Assembly: GCF_030381805.1 (NCBI RefSeq)
Contig: NZ_JAUDRH010000017.1
Coordinates: 124,001-188,000, forward strand
Length of the DNA stretch: 64,000 nt
Reading direction: 5' to 3'
From: Chlorogloeopsis sp. ULAP01
GTDB lineage: Bacteria; Cyanobacteriota; Cyanobacteriia; Cyanobacteriales; Nostocaceae
Shown piece after piece: positions 8,318-17,093 of this stretch; the first letter of the stretch is position 1, and each line of letters begins with the position of its first letter. The notes under the pieces are model-generated. The model made no database searches and was not told where the DNA came from. It saw only the letters and a program-made list of their open reading frames with translations. Both the position numbers and the translations under genes were made by a program.

Positions 8318-9601
8318 ATGATGACTAAACTAAACTACCCAAATTCAGCGAAACATCAAAGCCAAGTACGGCTGTATGGTCAACCCAATTTAGCAGAAGC
8401 TTACGAAATCCGCGATTTTCTCAATCGAAGTGTTGTTGAGTTTGATTGGGTTGAACTCACAAGCGATGAGGACTGCCATCGAGAATTGGGATTTGCCGCC
8501 CTGAACGATCTGCGTTTACCAGTTGTTGAATTTCCAGATGGTACTCGACTGTTTGCACCAAACGTTCGCGACATTGCTCAAAGGTTGGGGTGGGTAGCAC
8601 AGCCTAAATTCAAAGAATACGATCTTTCGATCTATGGAGCAGGGCCAGCGGGGTTGAGTGCAGCAGTTTATGCGGCTTCTGAGGGATTGCGGACTGTCCT
8701 AATAGAGCGACAGGCAGTTGGGGGTCAAGCTGGAACCAGTTCGCTAATTGAAAATTATATGGGGTTTCCTGAAGGAATTCGGGGTGCAGAATTAGCGGAA
8801 CGAGCGCGTCAGCAGGCAGTCAAATTTGGCGTTGAACTCTTGCTATTGCGTGAAGGAATTAAGGCAGAATTTAGAAACAATCGCATTTATGTCGATATGG
8901 CAGACGGCAGCAAAATGATTGCCCGTACCAACATTTGTGCGACAGGCGTAGAATATCGACGGTTAAATTTGCCCAATGAAGATCGCTTTCTGAACCGGGG
9001 GCTATTTTATGGCGCGGGTGTGAGTGAAGCGTCAATGTGCCTGAATCAGCAGGTTCTCGTGGTTGGTGGCGGTAATTCAGCAGGTCAAGCAGTCATGCAC
9101 TTCTCACAGTATGCCAGGCAGGTGACAATGATTGTTCGTGGAAGCACACTGGCAGCTACACTGTCAAAATATTTAATCGATCGCATCCTGAATGCCTCCA
9201 ATGTTGAGGTGCTTTTTAATGCTCAAGTCACGGGGCTAGTTGGTGAGGGTAGCCTACAGCAAGTTGAAATTACAGACTTTGGCGAAAATTCGGTGCGAAC
9301 CATTGATACTCAATATCTCTTTATCTGTATTGGTGGTGTGCCTAACACGGAGTGGGCAAAAGACACAAATATTGTCAGGGATGAGGCAGGTTATTTGATT
9401 ACCGGATCGGATTTGCTTCAGAATGGTCATTTACCCGCTTGCTGGCCGCTCGATCGCGATCCTTATTTTCTTGAAACCAGTGTTCCGGGATCGTTTGCTG
9501 CGGGTGACGTGCGGCATGGATCGACTAAGCGAGTTGCTTCAGCAGTTGGAGAAGGTGCAATGGCGGTTACGTTTGTCCACAAGTTTCTAGCCGAATCCTA
9601 G
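8318..9601 (+). CDS. thioredoxin-reductase-like flavoprotein with glutaredoxin-like N-domain
   Basis: A 427-residue two-part protein. Residues about 14-90 look like a small glutaredoxin-type domain (VRLYGQPNLAEAYEIRDFL, then LPVVEFPDGT) without a CxxC. From about residue 100 a thioredoxin-reductase fold follows: FAD site IYGAGPAGLSAAVYAA, NADPH site VLVVGGGNSAGQAV, and the C-terminal FAD block FAAGDVRHGS. The usual redox CATC is missing; the equivalent place reads YGAGVSEASMC. So it is not a classical thioredoxin reductase and may transfer electrons straight from FAD to a partner. The close coupling to the FrnE-like gene makes that protein a candidate partner. Such CxxC-less members are common in cyanobacteria. 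Confidence 0.85.
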   Translation: MMTKLNYPNSAKHQSQVRLYGQPNLAEAYEIRDFLNRSVVEFDWVELTSDEDCHRELGFAALNDLRLPVVEFPDGTRLFAPNVRDIAQRLGWVAQPKFKEYDLSIYGAGPAGLSAAVYAASEGLRTVLIERQAVGGQAGTSSLIENYMGFPEGIRGAELAERARQQAVKFGVELLLLREGIKAEFRNNRIYVDMADGSKMIARTNICATGVEYRRLNLPNEDRFLNRGLFYGAGVSEASMCLNQQVLVVGGGNSAGQAVMHFSQYARQVTMIVRGSTLAATLSKYLIDRILNASNVEVLFNAQVTGLVGEGSLQQVEITDFGENSVRTIDTQYLFICIGGVPNTEWAKDTNIVRDEAGYLITGSDLLQNGHLPACWPLDRDPYFLETSVPGSFAAGDVRHGSTKRVASAVGEGAMAVTFVHKFLAES

Positions 9602-9659
9602 ATTTATTGGTTATTTAGAAAAACGCTGATTGAACTAGAAAGTGAATCGGAGTTGAACA

Positions 9660-10838
9660 ATGAACCCTACAGAAAAATATGCCATTGTCATTGGTGGATC
9701 GTTGGGTGGTTTATTTACTGGCATCATGCTGCGATCGATCGGCTGGAAGGTAGATATCTATGAGCGATCGACCCATACCCTTGACAGCCGCGGCGGTGGC
9801 ATTGTCCTGCAACCCGATGTCATCGAAGCTTTCCAACGGGCAAGTATTCCAGTTGATTCGCTGGGTGTCATTGCACAGGAACGCTATTACCTCAACCGAG
9901 ATGGCAGCATTAAAATGCGAATGCCCATGCGTCAAACCTTAACTTCCTGGAACCTGCTCTATGGCTTGATGCGGCGGCATTTTCCAGTCGAACACTACCA
10001 TACTGGAAAGCGACTGACAGATATTCAGCAAACCAATGAAGATGTTACCGCAATATTCGCAGATGGCACCTCTGTCACCGCTGCATTGCTTGTTGGTGCA
10101 GATGGGCCTGGTTCAACTGTGCGTCAACTGTTTTTGCCCAATTACCACTATCACTATGCAGGATACGTTGGCTATCGAGGATTAGTGGATGAATCCGAAC
10201 TTGACCAACCGACAGCGGATCTCTTTACAGAACGGTTTGTCTTCTTCCAGTTTCCCAATTCCCACATTCTGCAATATGTGGTTCCAGGTGAGAATGAATC
10301 GCTTGTGCACGGAGAACGCCGCTTTAACTGGGTTTGGTATGTCAACTATGACGAAACGACGGAACTACCCCAAATTCTAACTGATAAAGAGGGAAGACGG
10401 CGAGATTATTCAGTTCCTCCAGGACTTTTAGCTCCCACTGTTGAGCAAGAAATGCGATCCTATGCTGATGCGGTACTGGCTCCACCCTTTCAAAAGCTGG
10501 TTGCTGCCACAAAAGAACCCTTTGTGCAGGCAATTTTAGACTTAGGAGTACCACAAATGATCTTTGGGCGAGTGGCCTTAGTTGGTGATGCTGCCTTCAT
10601 TCCTCGTCCTCACACTGCTGCCAGCACCTCGAAAGCTGCTGCTAATGCGATCGCCCTTGCAGATGCTCTACTTGAACAGAACCACCACGTTCCTCAAGCT
10701 TTAGATATCTGGGAACCAGAGCAACTTGCCTATGGGTTGCATTTGATGAAACACGGTCAATCGCTGGGAGAAAACTCTCAATTCGTCTATGGCACAAAGC
10801 GCTTTGATGGGGCTACAACGGCTCTGCGGCATGTCTAA
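9660..10838 (+). CDS. FAD-dependent aromatic monooxygenase
   Basis: A 392-residue class A flavin monooxygenase. The N-terminal dinucleotide fold has a GGSLGG variant of GxGxxG (AIVIGGSLGGLFTGIML), the conserved middle motif LLVGADGPGSTVR, and the C-terminal FAD block VALVGDAAFIPRPHTA. It resembles 2,6-dihydroxypyridine hydroxylase/UbiH-like enzymes that use NAD(P)H and oxygen to hydroxylate ring compounds. The substrate is unknown. It lies 58 bp after the reductase and is probably in the same transcript, which would fit a small detoxification operon under the TetR gene. Confidence 0.85.
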   Translation: MNPTEKYAIVIGGSLGGLFTGIMLRSIGWKVDIYERSTHTLDSRGGGIVLQPDVIEAFQRASIPVDSLGVIAQERYYLNRDGSIKMRMPMRQTLTSWNLLYGLMRRHFPVEHYHTGKRLTDIQQTNEDVTAIFADGTSVTAALLVGADGPGSTVRQLFLPNYHYHYAGYVGYRGLVDESELDQPTADLFTERFVFFQFPNSHILQYVVPGENESLVHGERRFNWVWYVNYDETTELPQILTDKEGRRRDYSVPPGLLAPTVEQEMRSYADAVLAPPFQKLVAATKEPFVQAILDLGVPQMIFGRVALVGDAAFIPRPHTAASTSKAAANAIALADALLEQNHHVPQALDIWEPEQLAYGLHLMKHGQSLGENSQFVYGTKRFDGATTALRHV

Positions 10839-10935
10839 CTCGTCATGATAGAGCTTATTAACCGCACAAAGCCACCACCATTGGATTTAGGGTTCAACTA
10901 AACGACGCTAGTAGGTATTTGAAGAGAAAACAATT

Positions 10936-11295
10936 ATGAATGTGGAGCGAGAGTCAAGCTTTGAATGTAGGGGATTACCGAAACACAAGCTGAATCAAGC
11001 GAGCGCTTATATAAATGAACATTTAGGTGAGGATTTATCGCTAGAAGCGATTGCCATTGAATTTGGCATGAGCAAATACTATTTCTGCCGCTTGTTCAAG
11101 CAATTAATGGGGATAACTCCTCACAAGTATTTGATACAGCAGCGGATAGAGCGGGCAAAGCAGCTACTAAAGCAGAAGAAAATAACCATTGCAGACATTG
11201 CTTTTCAATGCGGTTACTCAGAGCAAAGTACGTTTACTACTGCCTTCCGTAAAGCTGTAGGCTTGTCTCCCAGAGCCTATCAAAAACAGTTTTAA
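10936..11295 (+). CDS. single-domain AraC-type regulator
   Basis: A 119-residue protein consisting only of the AraC/XylS DNA-binding domain. Two helix-turn-helix units are visible: LSLEAIAIEFGMSKYYFCRL and ITIADIAFQCGYSEQSTF, ending with the family signature FRKAVGLSPRAYQKQF. Normal AraC regulators are about 280-300 residues, so the sensory N-domain is missing, as in MarA/SoxS-type proteins, which are controlled by their own level. It follows the redox genes on the same strand, 97 bp after the monooxygenase. It could act on the redox group or on the metal island that begins right after. Confidence 0.85.
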   Translation: MNVERESSFECRGLPKHKLNQASAYINEHLGEDLSLEAIAIEFGMSKYYFCRLFKQLMGITPHKYLIQQRIERAKQLLKQKKITIADIAFQCGYSEQSTFTTAFRKAVGLSPRAYQKQF

Positions 11296-11518
11296 TCATA
11301 AGCGGTACACAACACTAAAAAAAAACAACAAGAATTCTAAACTTTAGCAAAAAATCCAAAGACAAGAATTTAAGAAAATTTTTATAGTTAATTCCAGTAT
11401 GCTGTAGATTTTGGCACACAGACCATACTGTTGCCAACTAGAGGGGTCTGGAAGACCAAGTATCCAAACTGCTTCAGCTTCGCTTTGTGGATTTTACAAA
11501 AATCTTTTCTCGTAGCTC

Positions 11519-11550
11519 TTGACTTTCCAGCGTACTAGAGACTTCAAGAT
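11519..11550 (+). promoter_or_regulatory. MerR-type promoter, site A
   Basis: TTGACT (-35, 11519-11524), a 20-nt spacer carrying the diverged dyad TTCCAG...CTAGAGA, and -10 CAAGAT (11545-11550). The long spacer is the mark of promoters activated by MerR-family regulators. It drives the double metal-binding protein that starts 31 bp downstream. Confidence 0.75.
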
Positions 11551-11580
11551 GAAAGTAGTTTATTGCAGAGGATTGAAATC

Positions 11581-12414
11581 ATGACTTTAGCCGAAAATAC
11601 GCTTGCAACTACAACTGCATGTGTTTATCGCACTGAATTCAAATCAGAGCCTGCCGAAGTTAATGCGGGCGAGACAGTAGCACTTGTTTTCACAATACGG
11701 AATGCGGAAGGGGAGGTTGTCCGTAATCTCCAAATCGTCCATGAACAGGCAATGCACCTGCTAATCATATCTGACGATCTTAGTGAGTTCTATCATTTGC
11801 ATCCAAAACAAGAAGCGGATGGCAGTTTTCGCGTCACGCATCTCTTTCCACGGACTGGTAATTATTGGCTCTACGTCGATTACACCCCGGACACTCACCA
11901 AGTTGTTGATCAACTCAGCCTGCAAATTCGTGGAGAAGCGCGTGAGGCGATCGCCCTCGTTGAAGACGAAAGCACAACCAAGACTGTAGATGGCTTGCGA
12001 GTCACCATGAAGTCAAATCAACCATTACGTGCAGGTGAAGCAGTAATGCTCGACTTTGCAGTTGAAGATGAGCAGACAAACGAGCCAGTCGCCGATCTTC
12101 AACCTTATCTTGGTGCCCTCGCTCACTTCGTCATTATTAGTGAAAACGGTGCTGAATTTCTGCATGTCCATCCTATGGAGCCGCATGAAGTATCGACAGC
12201 ACACAGTGCTAGTCATGCAGTCATATCACCTGCTCATCATCAACAAACACAATCTAACAAACTACACACATTCGACTCCAGCGCCACGCAGATTAGCGCA
12301 CACACCAGCTTTCCCCACGCTGGACTTTACAAAATATGGGCACAGTTCCAGCGCCACGGACTTGTGATGACTGTCCCCTTTGTTGTGCGGGTTGCCGAGC
12401 GTGAAACCCTTTAA
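11581..12414 (+). CDS. duplicated metal-binding (YtkA/FixH-like) protein
   Basis: A 277-residue protein made of two similar beta-sandwich halves. Each half carries a His cluster: MHLLIISDDLSEFYHLHP in the first and AHFVIISENGAEFLHVHP in the second, plus a His-rich stretch (SASHAVISPAHHQQ) and a final HTSFPHAGLYKIWAQF block that mirrors HLFPRTGNYWLYVDY in the first. The paired H-x-HP motifs suggest Cu(I)/Cu(II) binding. No signal peptide is seen with the ATG at 11581, chosen because AGAGG lies 10 bp upstream; the longer frame would begin at a TTG. MerR-type site A controls it and copA follows. Exact function is unknown. Confidence 0.7.
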   Translation: MTLAENTLATTTACVYRTEFKSEPAEVNAGETVALVFTIRNAEGEVVRNLQIVHEQAMHLLIISDDLSEFYHLHPKQEADGSFRVTHLFPRTGNYWLYVDYTPDTHQVVDQLSLQIRGEAREAIALVEDESTTKTVDGLRVTMKSNQPLRAGEAVMLDFAVEDEQTNEPVADLQPYLGALAHFVIISENGAEFLHVHPMEPHEVSTAHSASHAVISPAHHQQTQSNKLHTFDSSATQISAHTSFPHAGLYKIWAQFQRHGLVMTVPFVVRVAERETL

Positions 12415-12466
12415 ACTAAGAAGTTCTTTCTTTGGACAGATTTTCAAAATTCGCTTGCGCTCTCCC

Positions 12467-12498
12467 TTGACTCTCCAGTCGGCTAGAGATTGCAAACT
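12467..12498 (+). promoter_or_regulatory. MerR-type promoter, site B
   Basis: TTGACT (12467-12472), a 20-nt spacer with the dyad CTCCAGTCGGCTAGAGA, and -10 CAAACT (12493-12498). It lies 91 bp before the copA start. Confidence 0.8.
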
Positions 12499-12588
12499 AA
12501 AGAAAGTTCAAAGCGTTCATGTTCACTGGTTGGATCGCCATCAAGGTCTAATCATCGATCCTATCTTTTGGAGAAATGAGGGTAATAC

Positions 12589-14847
12589 ATGGAAAACGCA
12601 ACCTTAAAACTGCGAGGTATGAGTTGTGCCTCCTGTGCCAATAACATTGAAGATGCTATTCGCTCAGTACCAGGAGTAGAAGCGTGTAGTGTAAACTTTG
12701 GGGCTGAACAAGTTACTGTCACCTACGATTCTGGTAAAACAGACATAACTGCAATTCAGGAAGCGGTTGATGCGGCTGGATATTTGGCTCAACCCATACA
12801 AGATGATGTCCTTGCTCCCGAAGATGATACGGAACGGCGAGAACGACAAGCTGAGAACCGCAAGTTAACCCGTAAGCTTTGGCTCAGTGGCATTGTCAGT
12901 GCTGTGCTGGTGATTGGGTCACTGCCCGCCATGACTGGGTTGCATATTCCCTTCATCCCCATGTGGTTACACAATCCCTGGCTCCAGCTCGTCCTTACAA
13001 CTCCCGTATTGTTTTGGGCAGGGAGTGAATTCTTTGTCAATGCCTGGAAAGCCTTAAAGCGCCATACAGCAACAATGGATACGCTGGTGGCGATTGGCAC
13101 CGGGACAGCCTACCTTTACTCCTTATTTCCGACATTCTTTCCGCAGTGGTTCATTAACAAGGGATTCAACCCGGACGTATACTTTGAGGCGGCAGCCGTT
13201 ATTATTGCGTTGATTCTGTTGGGAGGATTGTTACAGAACCGGGCGAAGGGAAAAACCTCTGAAGCAATTCGTAAGCTCATGGGGTTGCAGGCGAGAACCG
13301 CACGAGTGATTCGCAATGATCAAGAAGTTGATATTCCGATCGCGCAAGTGGTGGTGGGGGATGTTATCCTAGTACGTCCAGGTGAAAAGATTCCAGTAGA
13401 TGGCGAGATTATTGATGGTTCCTCAACTATCGATGAGGCAATGGTCACAGGTGAAAGTGTGCCTGTGAAGAAGCAACCGGGTGATGAAGTGATTGGAGCC
13501 ACAATTAACAAAACTGGTAGCTTCAAATTCCGTGCAACACGAGTCGGTAAAGATACATTTTTGGCGCAGATTGTCAAGCTAGTGCAGCAAGCCCAAGGTT
13601 CAAAAGCACCGATTCAAAAGCTAGCCGACCAAGTAACCGGATGGTTTGTGCCTGCTGTGATTGCGATCGCCATTCTCACTTTCATCCTCTGGTATAACAT
13701 TATGGGCAATGTGACGATGGCACTAATTACCACTGTCGGTGTGTTAATTATTGCTTGTCCCTGTGCCCTTGGTTTAGCAACGCCAACTTCTATCATGGTG
13801 GGAACAGGCAAGGGTGCAGAAAATGGTATTCTCATCAAAGGGGCAGAAAGTCTAGAACTCGCGCACAAGCTCAAGACTGTTGTTCTCGACAAAACGGGTA
13901 CAATTACGCAAGGTAAGCCGACTGTCACCGATTTTGTAACCGTCAACGGTACAGTCAATGGCAACGAGCTAAATCTTCTGCGCCTTGCAGCATCTGTCGA
14001 ACGCAATTCAGAACATCCTTTGGCTGAAGCAGTTGTGAATTATGCTCAATCTCAAGGTGTGGAATTGAGGGATGCACAGGAATTTGAAGCGATCGCTGGT
14101 AGCGGTGTGCAAGGGTACGTGTCAAATCAATGGGTACAAATTGGCACCCACCGTTGGATGAGAGAGTTGGGCATTGATACAAGTGCATTGGAGGAAGATT
14201 GGGATCGCCTGGAATATCTTGGTAAGACTGCGATCTGGATTGCAGTGAATAGCAAAGTCCAAGGGATTATGGGTATTGCTGATGCGGTGAAACCATCTTC
14301 TGTAAACGCGATTCGCACATTGCAGAAAATGGGATTGGAAGTGGTGATGTTAACCGGAGACAATCGCCGCACTGCCGAAGTTATTGCTCGTGAAGTGGGC
14401 ATCAAGCGAGTTTTTGCCGAAGTTCGCCCAGATCAAAAAGCCAAGACTGTCGAGAAAATTCAGTCGGAAGGCAAAATTGTGGCAATGGTGGGGGATGGCA
14501 TCAATGATGCACCGGCGCTGGCTCAAGCCGATGTCGGGATGGCAATTGGCACAGGAACGGATGTAGCGATCGCCGCTAGTGACATTACCCTCATCTCTGG
14601 GGATTTACACGGAATTGTCACCGCCATTCAACTTTCTCGTGCCACGATTCGCAACATTCGTCAGAATCTCTTTTTTGCCTTTATTTATAACGTCGCTGGT
14701 ATTCCAATTGCGGCAGGGATTCTTTTCCCCTTCTTCGGTTGGTTGCTTAGTCCCATTATTGCAGGTGCAGCAATGGCGTTTAGTTCTGTGTCGGTAGTAA
14801 CAAATGCACTGCGTTTGCGTAATTTCCGACCGAAAACAATAGGTTGA
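12589..14847 (+). CDS. copA: Cu(I)-exporting P1B-1 ATPase
   Basis: A 752-residue P-type ATPase that moves Cu(I) or Ag(I) out of the cytoplasm. It has an N-terminal HMA domain (GMSCASCANNIEDAI, residues about 8-22), eight expected membrane helices, the actuator loop TGES, the channel motif CPCALGLATPTS, phosphorylation site DKTGT, nucleotide-binding SEHPLA, and the hinge GDGINDAPAL. The CPC triad is the mark of the CopA/PacS/CtaA group. It is preceded by MerR-type site B and followed by a tiny membrane peptide and a double-cupredoxin gene on the same strand, which fits a copper efflux operon. Nothing appears truncated. Confidence 0.95.
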   Translation: MENATLKLRGMSCASCANNIEDAIRSVPGVEACSVNFGAEQVTVTYDSGKTDITAIQEAVDAAGYLAQPIQDDVLAPEDDTERRERQAENRKLTRKLWLSGIVSAVLVIGSLPAMTGLHIPFIPMWLHNPWLQLVLTTPVLFWAGSEFFVNAWKALKRHTATMDTLVAIGTGTAYLYSLFPTFFPQWFINKGFNPDVYFEAAAVIIALILLGGLLQNRAKGKTSEAIRKLMGLQARTARVIRNDQEVDIPIAQVVVGDVILVRPGEKIPVDGEIIDGSSTIDEAMVTGESVPVKKQPGDEVIGATINKTGSFKFRATRVGKDTFLAQIVKLVQQAQGSKAPIQKLADQVTGWFVPAVIAIAILTFILWYNIMGNVTMALITTVGVLIIACPCALGLATPTSIMVGTGKGAENGILIKGAESLELAHKLKTVVLDKTGTITQGKPTVTDFVTVNGTVNGNELNLLRLAASVERNSEHPLAEAVVNYAQSQGVELRDAQEFEAIAGSGVQGYVSNQWVQIGTHRWMRELGIDTSALEEDWDRLEYLGKTAIWIAVNSKVQGIMGIADAVKPSSVNAIRTLQKMGLEVVMLTGDNRRTAEVIAREVGIKRVFAEVRPDQKAKTVEKIQSEGKIVAMVGDGINDAPALAQADVGMAIGTGTDVAIAASDITLISGDLHGIVTAIQLSRATIRNIRQNLFFAFIYNVAGIPIAAGILFPFFGWLLSPIIAGAAMAFSSVSVVTNALRLRNFRPKTIG

Positions 14848-14869
14848 ATAAATACAGGGAGTAATAACA

Positions 14870-14950
14870 ATGCTTAAGAAAGTAACATTTTTCGTAACCT
14901 TGGTAGGATTTGGATTTTTACTTGGAGCTATTTCCGGTGTATTAGCATAG
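14870..14950 (+). CDS. 26-residue hydrophobic peptide
   Basis: A short open frame between copA and the cupredoxin gene: it starts MLKKVTFFVTL and ends ISGVLA. It has two lysines and then one continuous hydrophobic helix of about 20 residues, so it is a single-pass membrane peptide or resembles a bare signal peptide. An SD-like AGGGAG lies 8-9 bp before the ATG. It is 22 bp after copA and 41 bp before the next gene, so it is in the same transcript. It may be a small subunit or modulator of CopA, but no family is recognised. Confidence 0.5.
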   Translation: MLKKVTFFVTLVGFGFLLGAISGVLA

Positions 14951-14991
14951 CTTGCAATTTAGTTACATTCGCCTACGGAGACGTTTAAATA

Positions 14992-15942
14992 ATGAACAAA
15001 ATAGCAATCATTGGTAGTGTTGCGAGTTTGGGATTGGTGTTTGGAATTGCTTCTAACAAAGCAGTTGCACAGATGTCCCACGAACAAATGCAACCATCTC
15101 AAACAAAACAAACAAGTCAGTTCCATCGCATCGAACAACCCTTATGGGCAAAAGCAGCCGTTACAGCTGGCGGATTAGGATTGATAGGACTGGAGTTATG
15201 GTGGTTTCTGCTGAGTAAGCCAAAATCGCAAAAAGCGCAATCAAAGCAGGGCATTCAGGAGGTAACAATTACCGTCGATGGTGGATATGAACCAAGCCAA
15301 GTGGTAGTTAATGCAGGTCAAAAAGTTCGTCTCAACTTCTACCGTAAAGATTCTAGCAGCTGCCTTGAAGAAATCAGATTTCCTGACTTCCATATTGCCC
15401 AACAGCTACCCCTAAACCAAGTTACTCCAATTGAGTTCACTCCCAACGAGCCAGGAACTTACACCTTTACCTGCGGCATGAATATGTTTCGAGGCGAAGT
15501 TAAAGTCGAAGCTGGGCAAGTTCAATCTCCAAAAGAGCATGAAATTATGGCAGATATTCAACCAATAATGACAACACCCGCAAACCAGAACAAGAATGGA
15601 ACAGGCGCTGTACACGCCATTGTAGAACAGGGAGTCCAGAGAATCACTGTTCAGGTTGATAAAGGCTACACACCCAACCATATTGTAGTTAAAGCAGGGC
15701 AAAGAGTTCAACTTAACTTTCTACGTCAAGATCCCAGTGGTTGCCTTGCTCAAATACTGATTCCTGATTTTGGCATTGCTGCCGATCTACCCTTAAATGA
15801 AACAACTACAATCGAGTTCACACCTGAAAAAGCTGGAGAATACGCCTTTACCTGTGGCATGAATATGTTTCGCGGTGTGATTGAAGTAGAGCCATCCAAT
15901 GCTCTTCGCACACAGCAGTTTTCTACGCAGATTTCAGCATGA
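14992..15942 (+). CDS. membrane-anchored double-cupredoxin protein
   Basis: A 316-residue exported protein. The N-terminus has a signal-like segment (IAIIGSVASLGLVFGIA), a Met/His stretch (MSHEQMQPSQ), and a second hydrophobic helix around residues 55-75, so it is probably anchored in the membrane. Two repeated cupredoxin domains follow (about residues 90-175 and 218-302). Each keeps a SSCLEEI/SGCLAQI cysteine and a TCGMNMFRG block, giving Cys and Met ligands; similar domains occur in the EfeO/Cupredoxin_1 group. It probably binds or oxidises copper outside the cytoplasm. It belongs to the copA transcript. A strong hairpin just after the stop ends the unit. Confidence 0.8.
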   Translation: MNKIAIIGSVASLGLVFGIASNKAVAQMSHEQMQPSQTKQTSQFHRIEQPLWAKAAVTAGGLGLIGLELWWFLLSKPKSQKAQSKQGIQEVTITVDGGYEPSQVVVNAGQKVRLNFYRKDSSSCLEEIRFPDFHIAQQLPLNQVTPIEFTPNEPGTYTFTCGMNMFRGEVKVEAGQVQSPKEHEIMADIQPIMTTPANQNKNGTGAVHAIVEQGVQRITVQVDKGYTPNHIVVKAGQRVQLNFLRQDPSGCLAQILIPDFGIAADLPLNETTTIEFTPEKAGEYAFTCGMNMFRGVIEVEPSNALRTQQFSTQISA

Positions 15943-15955
15943 AAACCGGGAGCAT

Positions 15956-16014
15956 CTGTGCCCAGCGTGAGCTTGGTAACTAGCAAGCAACACTTTCCCA
16001 AACGCTGGGCACAG
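15956..16014 (+). terminator. cruciform terminator after the copA operon
   Basis: Perfect 13-nt arms CTGTGCCCAGCGT (15956-15968) and ACGCTGGGCACAG (16002-16014) enclose a smaller stem GCTTG/CAAGC. TTCTTT follows. This would end the copA-cupredoxin transcript before the MerR gene. Confidence 0.7.
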
Positions 16015-16100
16015 TTCTTTAGACAAATATTTAATTATAGATGAGATACAAAGTTAACTATACGGTTTCCTTGATTATACGTGTTGATTAGGAGTGAATG

Positions 16101-16514
16101 ATGTTAGCCCAAGAAACCCAGAAGCAAATTGGTTTAGTTGCTAAGGAAAGCGGCATTCCCATCAAAACGATTCGTTACTATGAAGACCTGGGCTTGCTCA
16201 AAGCTTCGGGCAGGACTGAGGGTGGATTTCGATTATTTAACTCCAGTGTTTTTGCCCGCCTAAGCTTTATCAAGCGTGCCCAGAGCCTTGGATTGAGCTT
16301 GTTAGAGATTAAAGAGTTTTTGGATGTGCATGACCAAGGGGACTTGCCCTGCGACCATATTAAAGTAAAACTGAATGATAAAATTGCAGAAATCGAATAC
16401 CAAATCGAACAGCTACAAGTATTGAAGTTAGAGTTAGAAAGGCTACTTTCGGACTGGAAACCTGTTTCTGAAATATCTGAAAATACAATTTGTCCAATTA
16501 TCGAGCCGACTTAA
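16101..16514 (+). CDS. MerR-family metal-responsive regulator 1
   Basis: A 137-residue MerR-type activator: N-terminal winged helix (GIPIKTIRYYEDLGLLKASGR...GGFRLF), then a dimer helix. Two cysteines stand out: Cys84 (DLPCDHIK) at the start of the dimer helix and Cys131 in the C-terminal CPIIE. The CPII(E) loop recalls CueR, but the partner cysteine CueR has in that loop is absent; Cys84 sits where ZntR/PbrR-type sensors carry one. Metal is therefore uncertain, with copper favoured by the target genes. I chose the second ATG (16101), 6 bp after GGAG, because its numbering then matches the paralogue at 22695. No MerR-type site lies before it. Confidence 0.9.
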   Translation: MLAQETQKQIGLVAKESGIPIKTIRYYEDLGLLKASGRTEGGFRLFNSSVFARLSFIKRAQSLGLSLLEIKEFLDVHDQGDLPCDHIKVKLNDKIAEIEYQIEQLQVLKLELERLLSDWKPVSEISENTICPIIEPT

Positions 16515-16567
16515 AAATCAATTCTGTAATGAGCAGAATAATCTGCAATTTTTGATTCTCAAATAAC

Positions 16568-16599
16568 TTGATTCTCTAGTTAAATAGAGAGTTTAATCT
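16568..16599 (+). promoter_or_regulatory. MerR-type promoter, site D
   Basis: TTGATT (16568-16573), a 20-nt spacer with the strong dyad CTCTAGTTAAATAGAGAG, and -10 TAATCT (16594-16599). It reads into a short broken frame at 16655, with GGAGGT in between. Confidence 0.75.
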
Positions 16600-16654
16600 A
16601 CTCTAAGTTATAAGGTGGCTATACCGCTGATTAACTTGGAGGTAATGAGTATAT

Positions 16655-16842
16655 ATGTTTCTGTTCTTTCTTGTTTTGCTGCTAAAGGGTCTAATAACTA
16701 CCTATATTAGCATCAATTTTAGCGATGGCATAGGAAGCTTATTCGACTTTTGTCAGCTATTAGTTTACTCACAAGTTTGGTTTTTACTCCTTGGCAAATT
16801 CAGTTTTTGCTCCTCGCGCTCCCATCATTAAGCACTAGGTAA
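16655..16842 (+). pseudogene. possible frameshifted small membrane protein
   Basis: From ATG 16655 a frame reads MFLFFLVLLLKGLITTYISI; it loses hydrophobic character near 16740, and the neighbouring frame continues as LLSAISLLTSLVFTPWQIQF to a stop at 16840-16842. Joined by a shift at about 16741-16745 the two give a credible two-helix membrane protein of about 60 residues. A GGAGGT lies 12 bp upstream and MerR-type site D further up, so it may once have been a regulon member. The family is not recognised, and a sequencing error is possible. Confidence 0.35.
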
Positions 16843-16983
16843 TTGGAAGTATCCTAGTTTTGTTTTTTAAATAAACTTTACCCTTCTAAAAAGAAAATTA
16901 AATAAAAAACTGGGATATCTCGTAAGTCACTCTTATCTTAAAAAGATTTCACTAAACACTCAATAAATTTTTTACATACCCCC

Positions 16984-17015
16984 TTGACTCTCCAGCTAAA
17001 TGGAGGATTTAAAGT
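16984..17015 (+). promoter_or_regulatory. MerR-type promoter, site E
   Basis: TTGACT (16984-16989), a 20-nt spacer with the dyad CTCCAGCTAAATGGAGGA, and -10 TAAAGT (17010-17015). It stands before the first HMA gene and could feed the flavodoxin-RND genes behind it. Confidence 0.85.
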
Positions 17016-17093
17016 GATTTTAGATGAGTTGGAGTTTTTCAATCACACATATAACTCCACAACAAATTATCCAAAAAAAGGTTATTGACAGCT

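Noticed and set aside
10342..10554. Antisense frames inside the FAD monooxygenase, copA and other genes
   Set aside because: Typical shadows in GC-richer genes; the sense genes have complete motifs.
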